A stretch of DNA of 64,000 nucleotides from Candidatus Solibacter sp. (GCA_013822245.1 PNKE01000084.1:101820-165819); one strand, 5' to 3'. Counted from the stretch's first letter, positions 51,337-60,030 are shown. Program-made: numbers and translations. Notes: generated from the sequence alone by a model not told the origin.

Positions 51337-52152
51337 CTATGTCACCAACGGCAGCCGCGGGTCGCGGTCCTTCCATTCGGAACGGACCCAGGCGTAATCG
51401 GGGTCGTCCGAGGCGGCCATGGAATGGGCCGAGCCAGCCAACGCGTTCAAGTAGTAAACGTCGTAGCCGTGCGCGGCCACGACGGGGTGGTAGCCCTCGG
51501 GGATGAGGACCATCTCCCCGTCGTGGACCGTGACGGTTTCATCCATTGAGCGGTCTGGGGTGTAGACGCGCTGGATGGCATAGCCCTCGGGCCGGTTGAC
51601 GCGGTAGTAGTAGATCTCCTCCAGATCCACCTCCGCCGGCGGATTGTGCACGTCGTGCTTGTGCGGCGGATAGCTGGACCAGTTGCCTCCGGGCGTGTAG
51701 ACTTCGCAGATCAGGATTCGATGGGCGGCAAAGCCGGGGCGGATCATGTGATTGATCTGGCGGGTGGCGTTACCGCCGCCGCGGATCTCGACGACAACAT
51801 CATCCGGCGTGACGAGTTGGGCGGGGTGGCTGTGTGCGGCTTTGCAGTAGCAGAGGGCGATGTCGCAGTCCGATGTCGCGGTGATGGTGAATTCGGTTCC
51901 GATGGGCAGATAGAGGGTGTGCGGCAGGCCGGAGAAGACGCTGGCGCGTCCGCCCACCTTTTCAAAGTTGCCGGCGGAGGAGGCCACAGAGCAGACGCCG
52001 CCGAGCATGACGACGGCCAGTTCGTTCGCGCCGGTGGCGCCGCTGAGGCCCGCGCCGGCGGCGAGTCTGCTGTTCTGGAACGACAGGAATTCGTAGCCGA
52101 AGTCGCCGGGGCGGTCTGTGAAGCGGTCGGGTTTGACGAGGAGTTTGCTCAT
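51337..52152 (-). CDS. iolB: 5-deoxyglucuronate isomerase
   Basis: A 271-residue KduI/IolB cupin with metal ligands in YPPHKHDVHN and the EEIYYYRVNRPEGYAIQRVY segment, plus a final H in EGYHPVVA. It isomerises 5-deoxyglucuronate in inositol breakdown. Its start overlaps the stop of the upstream LacI-type regulator by 4 bases, so regulator and operon are coupled. Confidence 0.9.
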   Translation of the reverse strand: MSKLLVKPDRFTDRPGDFGYEFLSFQNSRLAAGAGLSGATGANELAVVMLGGVCSVASSAGNFEKVGGRASVFSGLPHTLYLPIGTEFTITATSDCDIALCYCKAAHSHPAQLVTPDDVVVEIRGGGNATRQINHMIRPGFAAHRILICEVYTPGGNWSSYPPHKHDVHNPPAEVDLEEIYYYRVNRPEGYAIQRVYTPDRSMDETVTVHDGEMVLIPEGYHPVVAAHGYDVYYLNALAGSAHSMAASDDPDYAWVRSEWKDRDPRLPLVT

Positions 52153-53192
52153 GGTTCTTTTCTTGGGGGCGCGGTTGAGGCGCGCACGATGAGTTGGCCG
52201 GGCACGGTGAAGTTCTGCTGGGAAATGACGCCGGAGAGGATGGCGATGAGCGTCTGCATGGCCAAGCGTCCCATTTCGTGCATCGGCTGGCGGATGGTGG
52301 TCAGCGGCGGATTCAGGTACTGGCTCATGTGGAGGTCGTCGAAGCCGACGAGGGAGATGTCGCCGGGGATGGTGAAGCCGGCGCCATGGATACAGTGCAT
52401 GGCTCCGAGGGCCGACATGTCGTTGTAGCAGACGACGGCGGTGGGCCGTTGGGGCAGGGCGAGCAGTTTGCCCATGGCGGTGATGGCGCCTTCGGCCTTG
52501 CCATCGCCGTGGACGATGTAATGGCGGTTGAAGGGGATTTCGGCCTGGGTGAGCGCTTCACGGTAGCCGGCAAGGCGTTCGGTGTCGGACTGGCGGCCGA
52601 ACTCGTCGCCGAGGAATGCGATGCGGCGGTGGCCGAGTTCGATGAGGTGGGCGGTGACGTCGGAGGCGCCCTGGGTGCTGTTGATGACGACAGAGTAAGC
52701 GAACTGGCTGGGGTGCTGGTTGTTGAGCAGGACGATGGGCACCTGGCGGCGCGACAGCACGGGCACGTAGAGTGCGCCGACGCGGGAGGATGTGACGACG
52801 ATGCCGTCGACGCGGCGCTCGTCGAACGACTGCACGACGCGGACTTCCTGTTCCGGGTCGGCGTTCGAGTTGGCGAGGAAGACCGAGAAGCCGTGGGCGG
52901 CGGCGATCTCTTCAATGCCGCCGACGACGCCGGCGACGAAGGGATCGGAGATGGTGGTGACGACGACGCCGATGGTGAAGCTGCGCTGTGTCACCAGGCT
53001 GCGGGCGGCGGCGCTCGGGCGGTAGCCATGCTTGCGGGCGAGTTGGCGGATGCGCTCGGCCGTTTTGGCGTTGACCAGCGGATGGTTATGCAGCGCCCGT
53101 GAGACAGTGGAGTGGCTCACCTTGGCCAGCCGGGCGATGTCCTTGATGCTGGCCGGTTTCGCGGGCGGTTTGATCTCGTTCCGGCCACTCAT
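52149..53192 (-). CDS. LacI-family transcriptional regulator of the inositol operon
   Basis: A 347-residue regulator. The HTH is IKDIARLAKVSHSTVSRAL at about residues 15-35, with the hinge helix PSAAARSL. The periplasmic-binding-type effector domain follows (IGVVVTTISDPFVAGVVGGIEE; GVVSTQ-type loop; VVCYNDMSALGAMH). The ATG at 53192 is used because it leads directly into the HTH domain. It is the first gene of the operon and probably represses it, with an inositol-derived effector. Confidence 0.85.
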   Translation of the reverse strand: MSGRNEIKPPAKPASIKDIARLAKVSHSTVSRALHNHPLVNAKTAERIRQLARKHGYRPSAAARSLVTQRSFTIGVVVTTISDPFVAGVVGGIEEIAAAHGFSVFLANSNADPEQEVRVVQSFDERRVDGIVVTSSRVGALYVPVLSRRQVPIVLLNNQHPSQFAYSVVINSTQGASDVTAHLIELGHRRIAFLGDEFGRQSDTERLAGYREALTQAEIPFNRHYIVHGDGKAEGAITAMGKLLALPQRPTAVVCYNDMSALGAMHCIHGAGFTIPGDISLVGFDDLHMSQYLNPPLTTIRQPMHEMGRLAMQTLIAILSGVISQQNFTVPGQLIVRASTAPPRKEP

Positions 53193-53316
53193 CAGTGTTG
53201 TCTCCCCGTGCCAGCGCGCCGCACGCCGCGGGCTTCTGCCTGTGGCCTCTGCCGTTTTGGAGCCGGGACGGCACACCGAATCTGGGTACGGGCGGTCAGG
53301 GCCATGATCAGTCGGC

Positions 53317-53372
53317 TGCAAACGTGTGCATCACTTGAAGCAAGCGTATGTCAAACCGGCAAGGCCTGTCAA
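53317..53372 (-). promoter_or_regulatory. Promoter and LacI-type operator of the inositol operon
   Basis: On the plus strand, TGCAAACGTGTGCA at 53317-53330 is a near-perfect palindrome with the central CG typical of LacI-family operators. Two TTGACA boxes read leftward at 53367-53372 and 53349-53354. The operator lies in the -10/start region of the nearer one. The likely -10 boxes are poor matches. The fit with a self-regulated operon is good but not proven. Confidence 0.5.
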
Positions 53373-53434
53373 CGGCAGACGGCGGGATCAGCGGATGTGG
53401 GTGTCGATAAAGGCGGGCCGCCCGCGGCGCGGTC

Positions 53435-54070
53435 CTATTTGGGGATCAGCGAAAGTACGCCGGGCGACGGATTGGGGATGACGTGGGCGGCGATGAGGCG
53501 GCCGAGGCCCTCGACTTTCGGCTTGGCGGCCTCGATGGCGGCCGAGACGGCGGCGACATCGCCCTTGATGAGGACCGTGATGTAGCCGCCGCCCAGTTTC
53601 TCGCGGGCCAGCACTTCGACCGAGGCGGTCTTCAGGGCCGTGTCGATGGCCTCGAATACGGCCGTGAAACCCTGGGTCTCGATCAGGCCGACGGCGAAAT
53701 CATTGTTCTGCATGGACACGGTCCTCCCTTTTCCTTTTGACTTGGCCGGAGCCTGCGGCACGTGAATGGTGCCTTGATCGAACAGCGGGTTGTAATCGGG
53801 CGGCGGATTGAAAGCCAGTTCGGCGCCGGGCGCCGGCGACGGGATGATATCGACAATGCAGGCCACCTGCATCTGGCGGGCGATCTGTTCCGCCGAATCA
53901 GCAGCGGCGCGGGCATCGCCGAGTGAGCCGGTCATCTTCAGACAGACGCCCGGCTGGTCGTTGAGTTCAGCCTGGAGCACGCGCACGCAGGCGGTCTTCT
54001 CCATGGCGTCGAGGATGACCATCCCCGGCGACCAGCCGCCGACCTCGACAAAGACTACCGCGTCTTCCAC
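53435..54070 (-). CDS. Tandem-domain bacterial microcompartment shell protein (BMC-T type)
   Basis: A 211-residue protein. Residues about 120-211 are a clear BMC domain (AVGLIETQGFTAVFEAIDTA; REKLGGGYITVLIKGDVAAV; AHVIPNPSPGV). Residues 1-100 follow the same fold in a diverged form (FVEVGGWSPGMVILDAMEKT; VCLKMTGSLGDARAAADS; VDIIPSPAPG). Two BMC domains in one chain form trimers with a large pore. It starts at a GTG inside the end of the DapA-family gene, so the two are coupled. No other shell gene is in this window. Confidence 0.85.
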   Translation of the reverse strand: MEDAVVFVEVGGWSPGMVILDAMEKTACVRVLQAELNDQPGVCLKMTGSLGDARAAADSAEQIARQMQVACIVDIIPSPAPGAELAFNPPPDYNPLFDQGTIHVPQAPAKSKGKGRTVSMQNNDFAVGLIETQGFTAVFEAIDTALKTASVEVLAREKLGGGYITVLIKGDVAAVSAAIEAAKPKVEGLGRLIAAHVIPNPSPGVLSLIPK

Positions 54071-55077
54071 AGGCCGCCCTTGCGTTCGAGTTCGTTCATC
54101 ACCTCGAAGACGATGGATTCGAGGTCATTCCGGCCGATTGACTTCGGCGCGCAGCCTCCCGGCGGCGGCGCGGCCAGGTCGTTGGACGACAACATGCATT
54201 GCAGGATGACGGCGAGCGACTCCTTGTAGGACTCCTGTTTCGCAGTGAGAGGCTGGCGGCCGTGACCCATGCGGAAGCCGCGTAGTTCGGCGCCCATGCG
54301 GAAGCCGTCGGGGAATTCGTAGAGGTTCAGCATGTGATCGAACAGTTGCTGGATGCGGAACTGCAGGACCATGGCCTCTTCGTAGCGGCCGGCGCGGTTG
54401 AGGTCGTAGAGCTTGCGCGTCAGTTCCGGCACGACGTTGGAACTGGCGTTGGTGCCGCCGTCGCAGCCGGTGATCATCATGGGCGTCAGCACGACGTCCC
54501 AGCCGGTGAGGAACGAAAATTCGGGCCGCACGGGGCGGATGGCGGCGATCATGCGCATCATGAAGGCGACGTCGCCGGAAGAGTCCTTGATGCCGACGAT
54601 GCGGGGGAACTCTGACGCCAGGCGCGTGATGGTGCCCAAATCGATCGGGCTGGCAAACAGCGGGATGTTGTAGAGCGTGACGTCGATGGGCGAGTGGCGG
54701 GCGATTTCGGAGAAGTAGGCGTAGACCGAATCCGGCGCCAGGCGGTAATAGATAGGCGAGACGATGGCCACGGCGCGCGCGCCATATTCGTAATAGGCCT
54801 CGCAGGCCTTGATGGTCTCGCGGGTGTTGGCCTCGGCGGCGCCGGCGAGCACGGGCACGCGGCCCTTGGCCTCCTCGCAGGCGATCCTGGCGATCAGGCG
54901 GCGCTCTTCGGCGGTGAGACGGGTGAACTCGCCGGTCGAGCCGTTGGGGTAAAGGCCGTGGACGCCGGAGTCGATCAGCCAGTTCAGAAAACGGCGGTAC
55001 TCGGCCTCGTTGACCTGGCCGTTCCCGTCCAACGGAACGAGCGTAGGTGTGAGGATTCCTTGAATCTTGTCGGCCAT
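54055..55077 (-). CDS. DapA-family aldolase with encapsulation-peptide-like tail
   Basis: A 340-residue dihydrodipicolinate synthase/N-acetylneuraminate lyase-type enzyme. Motifs are GSTGE at 46-50, Tyr136 in LYNIP, and the Schiff-base Lys164 in VGIKDSSGD. The core ends near residue 300. A Pro/Gly-rich linker (APPPGGC, about 302-309) then leads to an amphipathic helix DLESIVFEVMNEL (318-330). This is the layout of peptides that target enzymes into bacterial microcompartments. The gene overlaps the BMC shell gene by 16 bases, supporting that reading. The substrate is not known. Confidence 0.85.
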   Translation of the reverse strand: MADKIQGILTPTLVPLDGNGQVNEAEYRRFLNWLIDSGVHGLYPNGSTGEFTRLTAEERRLIARIACEEAKGRVPVLAGAAEANTRETIKACEAYYEYGARAVAIVSPIYYRLAPDSVYAYFSEIARHSPIDVTLYNIPLFASPIDLGTITRLASEFPRIVGIKDSSGDVAFMMRMIAAIRPVRPEFSFLTGWDVVLTPMMITGCDGGTNASSNVVPELTRKLYDLNRAGRYEEAMVLQFRIQQLFDHMLNLYEFPDGFRMGAELRGFRMGHGRQPLTAKQESYKESLAVILQCMLSSNDLAAPPPGGCAPKSIGRNDLESIVFEVMNELERKGGLWKTR

Positions 55078-55144
55078 GGCTTTTTACGGCTGCGGGGACG
55101 CCATCCCGATCATGATACAGAAGTCGGACGGGCCGCGGTGCGGG

Positions 55145-55954
55145 TCAGCGCGGTTCGAGGGGCGCGGATTGTCCGGGCGCCGGGCTGCCGGACTCTGGCA
55201 GCAGTTCGAGGACGGCGAAGACCGGGCGGTGGTCGCTGGCCACCGGTTCGTCGAGGACGCGGGATTCGACGACCCGCCATCGCGCCGCCGGGCGGACGAA
55301 GATGTAGTCGATCTGCCGCCGCGGGTTGGATGAAGGCGAAGTGAGCAGCGGCTGCGCGCCCTGGGCGGGCGTCCAGTCGTTCAGCAGCGCCTGGATGGGC
55401 TTCGATCCGGGCACGGCATTCATATCGCCGGCCAGGACCATCGGTCTCGCTTCAGGCCTATCATTGGCGATCCTGCCTATCCGGGCCACGGCCGCCAGGC
55501 GGTCCGGTTCATTGAGGTCGAGGTGGGTGCAGAGCAAGTCAAACGCCGCACCGGATGCCGCGGGCAGCGGATCGAACATGGCCTGGACGACGCCGCGGGG
55601 TTCCTTGCCGGGCAGGACATGGTTGAAGAATCCGTTCACCGGCAGCCGCGATAGCACGGCGTTGCCGTAGAGCCCGCCCTGGTGCGGGATGGTGCGGCCG
55701 AAGACGGGCTGCAATCCGGTCAGCCGGGCGAGTTCCAGCAACTGGTCGACGCCGCCGGAGCGCCGGGTCCGGATGTCGACCTCCTGGAGCGCGACGACAT
55801 CCGGGTCCACCGACTTGATGATGGCGGCGATGCGAGGCAGGTCGATCCTGCCGTCGATGCCCTCGCCGTGGCGGATGTTGTAGCTGAGCACGCGGACGGT
55901 CTGCTGCGCCGCGACCGGCAGACACAGGGCGGCAAACAGGGCCAGCAGCTTCAT
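55145..55954 (-). CDS. Secreted endonuclease/exonuclease/phosphatase-family hydrolase
   Basis: A 269-residue protein with a signal peptide (LLALFAALCLPVAA) and the family motifs VLSYNIRHGEG, VVALQEVD, LLCTHLDL, LAGDMNAVPGS, QIDYIF and SDHRPV. Such enzymes cleave phosphodiesters or sphingomyelin-type lipids. The substrate is unknown. It lies 16 bases downstream of the RidA gene. Confidence 0.85.
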   Translation of the reverse strand: MKLLALFAALCLPVAAQQTVRVLSYNIRHGEGIDGRIDLPRIAAIIKSVDPDVVALQEVDIRTRRSGGVDQLLELARLTGLQPVFGRTIPHQGGLYGNAVLSRLPVNGFFNHVLPGKEPRGVVQAMFDPLPAASGAAFDLLCTHLDLNEPDRLAAVARIGRIANDRPEARPMVLAGDMNAVPGSKPIQALLNDWTPAQGAQPLLTSPSSNPRRQIDYIFVRPAARWRVVESRVLDEPVASDHRPVFAVLELLPESGSPAPGQSAPLEPR

Positions 55955-55969
55955 GCCGGTTTCACCGCG

Positions 55970-56455
55970 CTATTTCCTCGCCGGCTTGGCCGCCTTGGCG
56001 CCGCCGCCCTGCTTGTAGGCGGTGACCGTGATCTCGATCCGCGCCGGACCCACCAGTTTGGCGATGCCCACGGTCGTGCGAGCCGGGCGCGGTTCGGGGA
56101 AGTACTTCATGTAGACCGCGTTCATCCGCTGGAACAGTTCCATGTCGGTCAGATAGACCTGCACCGCCACGGCGTCCTGGAAGCCGTAGCCGGCTTCCTT
56201 CATAATCGCCGCGACGTTATCCAGCGTGTACTTCACCTCGTCTTCAAAAGACTCCGGGTAGTTGTTGGTTCCTGGGATCCGGCCCACCTGGCCGGCCACG
56301 TGCAGAGTGTCGCCGGCGATGATGCCAGGCGTATACGGTCCGCCAATGGCGACCCCGGCAGGGACGACGGCTTTTTTGTCGGCTGCAATGAGGTTGCCGG
56401 CCAAAGCCAGGGCCAGCGTACAGAGGATCGTTCGTTGTCTTGACATGTAAGCCAT
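55970..56455 (-). CDS. Exported RidA-family protein
   Basis: A 161-residue protein with an N-terminal signal peptide (TILCTLALALAGNLIA) and a RidA/YjgF domain: AGDTLHVAGQVG, YTLDNVAAIMKEAGYGFQDAV, and ARTTVGIAKLVGPARIEI with the conserved Arg. RidA enzymes normally deaminate reactive enamines in the cytoplasm, so a signal peptide is unusual. The C-terminus is Lys/Ala-rich. It starts at ATG 56455, or 56446. Confidence 0.8.
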   Translation of the reverse strand: MAYMSRQRTILCTLALALAGNLIAADKKAVVPAGVAIGGPYTPGIIAGDTLHVAGQVGRIPGTNNYPESFEDEVKYTLDNVAAIMKEAGYGFQDAVAVQVYLTDMELFQRMNAVYMKYFPEPRPARTTVGIAKLVGPARIEITVTAYKQGGGAKAAKPARK

Positions 56456-56471
56456 TCTAACCGAGGGGTTA

Positions 56472-56497
56472 GTACCAAGGTGCGGACCCCTTGGTAC
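56472..56497. repeat. Inverted repeat between ridA-like and PilZ genes
   Basis: GTACCAAGG at 56472-56480 and CCTTGGTAC at 56489-56497 are perfect complements with an 8-bp spacer. It lies between divergent genes, so it could be an operator, or a dispersed intergenic repeat. Confidence 0.55.
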
Positions 56498-56570
56498 CAG
56501 TCAAATCACAACCTCCGTGCTATTGGAAAGCGGCGGAGTCTTGCTCAGAATCGAATTGTAGGCAGCACAC

Positions 56571-56945
56571 ATGAAGTACAACTTTCAGGATGGCATGGAT
56601 ACCAGATTCGAGGCCGCGTTCGCCGGTGAGCGAAGGTCGACCGACCGCTTTCCCATCGAAAGGGAAATGCGTTACAAGGTGGTGAGCAAGCGAAGCGGCA
56701 ATGAAGCCGGCGCCGGGCAGACTGTGAACTTCTCCAGCGGAGGAGTGCTGTTCTCCACCGAGCAGATGCTGATACCCGGCAAGAAGATCGAACTGGCCAT
56801 CAGTTGGCCGGCGCAACTGGATTCGAAGTGTTCGCTGAAACTGCTGGCGCGCGGGCGGATCGTGCGTTGCGAGAACGCGAAGGCGGCGGTCGAGATCCAG
56901 CAATACGAGTTCCGCACGCTGGGTGCGCACGGATTGACCCTATAG
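56571..56945 (+). CDS. PilZ-domain protein
   Basis: A 124-residue protein with the two halves of the cyclic-di-GMP site: basic residues in RRSTDRFPIEREMRY near residue 22-36, and NFSSGGVLF near residue 53 (the D/NxSxxG motif). It probably binds c-di-GMP. The N-terminal RxxxR is written as RRSTDR, compatible but not a classic match. It is a single gene followed by a terminator. Confidence 0.8.
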   Translation: MKYNFQDGMDTRFEAAFAGERRSTDRFPIEREMRYKVVSKRSGNEAGAGQTVNFSSGGVLFSTEQMLIPGKKIELAISWPAQLDSKCSLKLLARGRIVRCENAKAAVEIQQYEFRTLGAHGLTL

Positions 56946-56996
56946 GGGTAAAGGTTTCTGGTTTAACTCCTCCTCCAACTCAATCGGTTGACCATC

Positions 56997-57031
56997 AACG
57001 GGCCCTGGCTGGCAGCCGGGGCCGTTCTTTT
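56997..57031 (+). terminator. Terminator downstream of the PilZ gene
   Basis: GGCC(C)TGGCT pairs with AGCC(G)GGGCC in a stem with small bulges, followed by TTCTTTT. It lies about 52 bases past the stop codon. The rest of the 304-bp gap to 57249 shows no gene. Confidence 0.55.
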
Positions 57032-57249
57032 GGCGCAAGACGGTTTGGTGACGGTTCAAATTCCGCCTGCGATGCTGTAAACTCTCGACATGAGGAGCGC
57101 GCCCGGACCGGCCGCGGCTCTGGATTGGCCGGTCAACCGCAGGTTACAGGCGGCATCCGGGCGCAATGCGGCGAGGGGCAGGATGCGGTTTGTGCGACAC
57201 TGAGACGCCAGCAGGAAACGAGATTGAAGTAGCTAGGAGACTCGGACAG

Positions 57250-57708
57250 ATGGCATTCAAAGCTTGGTCCACCGCATTCGACGACGGCGGCGCGATATCA
57301 CGCCGCCACAGCAAGGAGGCAGAAAACGTCGCACCCGCCATCGAATGGTCGGATCCCCCATCGGGAACGCGCAGCTACGCGCTACTCTGCGAAGACCCGG
57401 ATGCTGCGTCCGGCATCTTTACGCACTGGTTGATGTGGGACATTCCTGGGGATTGCCGGGCGATCCCAGAGGGGTTCGAGCCCGGGAAACTGGGCGTTGC
57501 GGGGACCAACGACTTCGGCGAGCAGGGCTATGGAGGCCCGCTGCCGCCCGCGGGACACGGCCCCCATCGCTACATCTTCAAGCTCTATGCGCTGGACATG
57601 AAGAGGATCCCGCTCTCGCCTGGCGGACGGCGCACCGAATTCGAGCGCGCCCTGTGGGGGCATGTCATCGAAGAGACCAGCGTGACGGGCAAGTACGAGC
57701 GGACATGA
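57250..57708 (+). CDS. YbhB/YbcL-type PEBP-family protein
   Basis: A 152-residue protein with the phosphatidylethanolamine-binding motifs DPDAASGIFTHWLMWDIP, GGPLPPAGHGPHRYIFKLYALD, and a C-terminal GHVIEETSVTGKYER. Bacterial members are of uncertain role. AGGAGA lies 11 bases before the ATG. It converges with pgi. Confidence 0.9.
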   Translation: MAFKAWSTAFDDGGAISRRHSKEAENVAPAIEWSDPPSGTRSYALLCEDPDAASGIFTHWLMWDIPGDCRAIPEGFEPGKLGVAGTNDFGEQGYGGPLPPAGHGPHRYIFKLYALDMKRIPLSPGGRRTEFERALWGHVIEETSVTGKYERT

Positions 57709-57735
57709 ACCGGCGGTGAACAGGCCCGTTGCCGG

Positions 57736-59127
57736 CTAATTCCGCGAGCGCTTCTTCTCGTATGCCTTGTATGCCTCGGCATAGGCTTCGTAGCCCGGCC
57801 TCTTCATCAGGCCGAAGGTGAAGACCTTGCCCTGTTCGACGCCAGGCTGGTCGAAGGCGTCGATGTCCATGAGTTCGCCCATGAACGCGGTCTGGAATTC
57901 GAGCATCTGAATGAAGGCTCCGAGGTGGGCGGCGTCGATGCGTCCAAGCGAGTAAGTGCAATTCGGGCGGTTGGCGGCGGTGAGGGCGGCGGCGGTGGCG
58001 TTGCGTTCAGCGTCGATCAGTTTGCCCAGCGATTGCCCGGCGAGGTAATCGAAGCTCTCGAAGTTGGCCTTCGCCTTTGGAATCGCGCCGGGCGTGTTCC
58101 AGCGGTCCGTGGCCCAGAAAGAGAAGACCTTATCGTTGGGTCCCTCCATATAGAGTTGAACCTGGGAATGCTGGTCGGTGGCGCCGAGGGCGGCCACCGG
58201 AGTCTGGCCGGCGAAGATGGTCCTGCCCTTGCGGTTGTTGGCCTTGCCGAGCGATTCGGCCCACAACTGGCGGAACCAGAAGGCCATGCCCCAGAGGCGG
58301 TTCGAATAGGGGAAGGCGACCTGGATGGTCTTCTTTCGCAGGCTGAGGATGAGGTAGTGGTAGAGCGCCGATCTCAGGGCCACATTGGTGGAGAGGTCCG
58401 CCGCCCAGGATTGCTGGGTCATCGAGGCGGCGCCGCGGCAGACGGCCTTGACGTCAAGCCCGGCCAGCGCGGCGGGAACGAGCCCGACCGGCGAAAGGAC
58501 CGAGAACCTTCCGCCGACGTTTTCGGGGATATGGAATGCCGTCAGACCGTTGGCCGTCGCAAAGGCCTTGAGGTCGCCGCGGCCTTCGCTGGTGACGGCG
58601 ATGGTGCGTGCCGAAGCCTTTTTCGCGCCGAGCGCCTGCTTCATCCATTCGTCGACGACGAGGAAGGTCGCCATGGTCTCGGCCGTCGAACCAGACTTGG
58701 CGATCGGCACCACCACGGTCCTGGCCGGATTCATCGAAGCCAGCGCCTGTTGCATGAACTCGGGATCGACGTTGTCCAGAATCACCAGCCGGGGATTGGC
58801 GGACGAATGAGCCGCCTGCACGGGGTGTGGGCCCCTCAACCCGCAGTCGAGCGCCCATGCGCCAAGCGCGGATCCGCCGATGCCGACGACACAGACCGTA
58901 TCGTAGGTCCCTTTCATCGCCGCGGCGCAAGCCAGGATCTGCCGCTGGACGGCGCTCCGCGAGGGCAGGGCGGGGAAGCCGTACCGGCCCTGGTCGAAGC
59001 TCGCGCGGAAGCCTTCCAGCGCGTCGAAGGCTTTCGCTTGCGCCGCCTGGACTTCAGCGGGGTCCAGCCCGTGCTTCGGGCCCACCATGGATGAACCGAG
59101 GTTGATTGAATCGAATTGGATTGACAT
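57736..59127 (-). CDS. pgi: Glucose-6-phosphate isomerase
   Basis: A 463-residue protein with VVGIGGSALGAWAL, AKSGSTAETMATFLV, GGRFSVLSPVGLVPAAL, and ATDQHSQVQLYMEGPNDK, matching the sugar-isomerase (SIS) domains and catalytic loops of PGI. It interconverts glucose-6-phosphate and fructose-6-phosphate. It is shorter than the 550-residue E. coli form, as in the Bacillus-type group. Confidence 0.9.
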   Translation of the reverse strand: MSIQFDSINLGSSMVGPKHGLDPAEVQAAQAKAFDALEGFRASFDQGRYGFPALPSRSAVQRQILACAAAMKGTYDTVCVVGIGGSALGAWALDCGLRGPHPVQAAHSSANPRLVILDNVDPEFMQQALASMNPARTVVVPIAKSGSTAETMATFLVVDEWMKQALGAKKASARTIAVTSEGRGDLKAFATANGLTAFHIPENVGGRFSVLSPVGLVPAALAGLDVKAVCRGAASMTQQSWAADLSTNVALRSALYHYLILSLRKKTIQVAFPYSNRLWGMAFWFRQLWAESLGKANNRKGRTIFAGQTPVAALGATDQHSQVQLYMEGPNDKVFSFWATDRWNTPGAIPKAKANFESFDYLAGQSLGKLIDAERNATAAALTAANRPNCTYSLGRIDAAHLGAFIQMLEFQTAFMGELMDIDAFDQPGVEQGKVFTFGLMKRPGYEAYAEAYKAYEKKRSRN

Positions 59128-59172
59128 GATTGCTCTGTTGAACCAGGCGGCTCAAGAAACAAGCATATCGTG

Positions 59173-60030
59173 TCAGGCAGATCGCGGGCCGAAACCGTAG
59201 CAGGATTGCGAGGCGTAGTCGTGCCAGCACAGGCCGTTGCGATCGATGAAGGGGAAGAGCATGCCGAGACCGCAGGAGAAAAAGCCGAGCCAGCCGACCA
59301 GCACGCGGATCATGCGTTGAGCGAATCCCGGGCGGCGGCGGTTGAATCCGATCAGGTCCACCCCGACGGCCTGCAAGCCAGGCGTGACCTGGCCGAACAT
59401 CGCCCACAGGGCCTTGTACAGGAACGAAAGGACCAGCGCCGTCAGTCCGACGGCCGGCAGATAGTCGGCTCCAGGCGATACGCCGACAAACGAGATCAGC
59501 GCCTGCCGGCCGGCCAGCGCGGCGATCGCGGTGAACAGCAAGACAATGGCGGCGTCGGTCACGGTGGCGGCAAGCAGGACGGGCCATGGGGCGCGGCCGC
59601 CCTGGAAGTCGGTGGCCTTGCTCAGAGCATTGTTGGGCCGCGGCGCGGCGAAGTCGAACGAGGCTTGAAGATCTGAAACCGCTCTGCCCTGCGACGGCCT
59701 GCGCTTCAGTTCAGCGAACGCCTGAGGCGGACGGGACTTCGTCCGGATCGGCGCGTAGGCTTCCATCCGGGCAACGCCGCCGGGTTCTCCCGGCAACAGG
59801 CTCATCTGGCGGACCGGCCTGGATGCCTGCGGCAACGCCACGCCACCGCCGGAGTGAGACCGAAGCCTTGGCGGGGGAGCGGCTTGGGGCGCCGGCGCAG
59901 GCTTGGGCACCGCCGCGGTGGTGATCACTGGCTCGCGCGCCGCCGCCGGCTGAGGCTCCAACCGCGTTCTGCAGCGCGCGCAGCGGTACGCAGTGTCATG
60001 ATTCAGTTGCCCGCAGTAGTCGCAGTACAT
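59173..60030 (-). CDS. Zinc-ribbon RDD-family membrane protein
   Basis: A 285-residue protein opening with a CxxC...CxxC ribbon (MYCDYCGQ, then CARC), a proline/arginine-rich linker of about 110 residues, and an RDD domain with three to four membrane helices (APWPVLLAATVTDAAIVLLF; QAVGVDLIGFNRRRPG). RDD proteins are linked to ion transport but poorly understood. ATG at 60030 is preceded by GAGGAG. Confidence 0.8.
   Translation of the reverse strand: MYCDYCGQLNHDTAYRCARCRTRLEPQPAAAREPVITTAAVPKPAPAPQAAPPPRLRSHSGGGVALPQASRPVRQMSLLPGEPGGVARMEAYAPIRTKSRPPQAFAELKRRPSQGRAVSDLQASFDFAAPRPNNALSKATDFQGGRAPWPVLLAATVTDAAIVLLFTAIAALAGRQALISFVGVSPGADYLPAVGLTALVLSFLYKALWAMFGQVTPGLQAVGVDLIGFNRRRPGFAQRMIRVLVGWLGFFSCGLGMLFPFIDRNGLCWHDYASQSCYGFGPRSA

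Noticed and set aside
46829..51397. Long rightward Gly/Asp/Val-rich frames across the inositol operon
   Set aside because: All are antisense to well-recognised iol genes and have the composition typical of shadow frames in GC-rich DNA.
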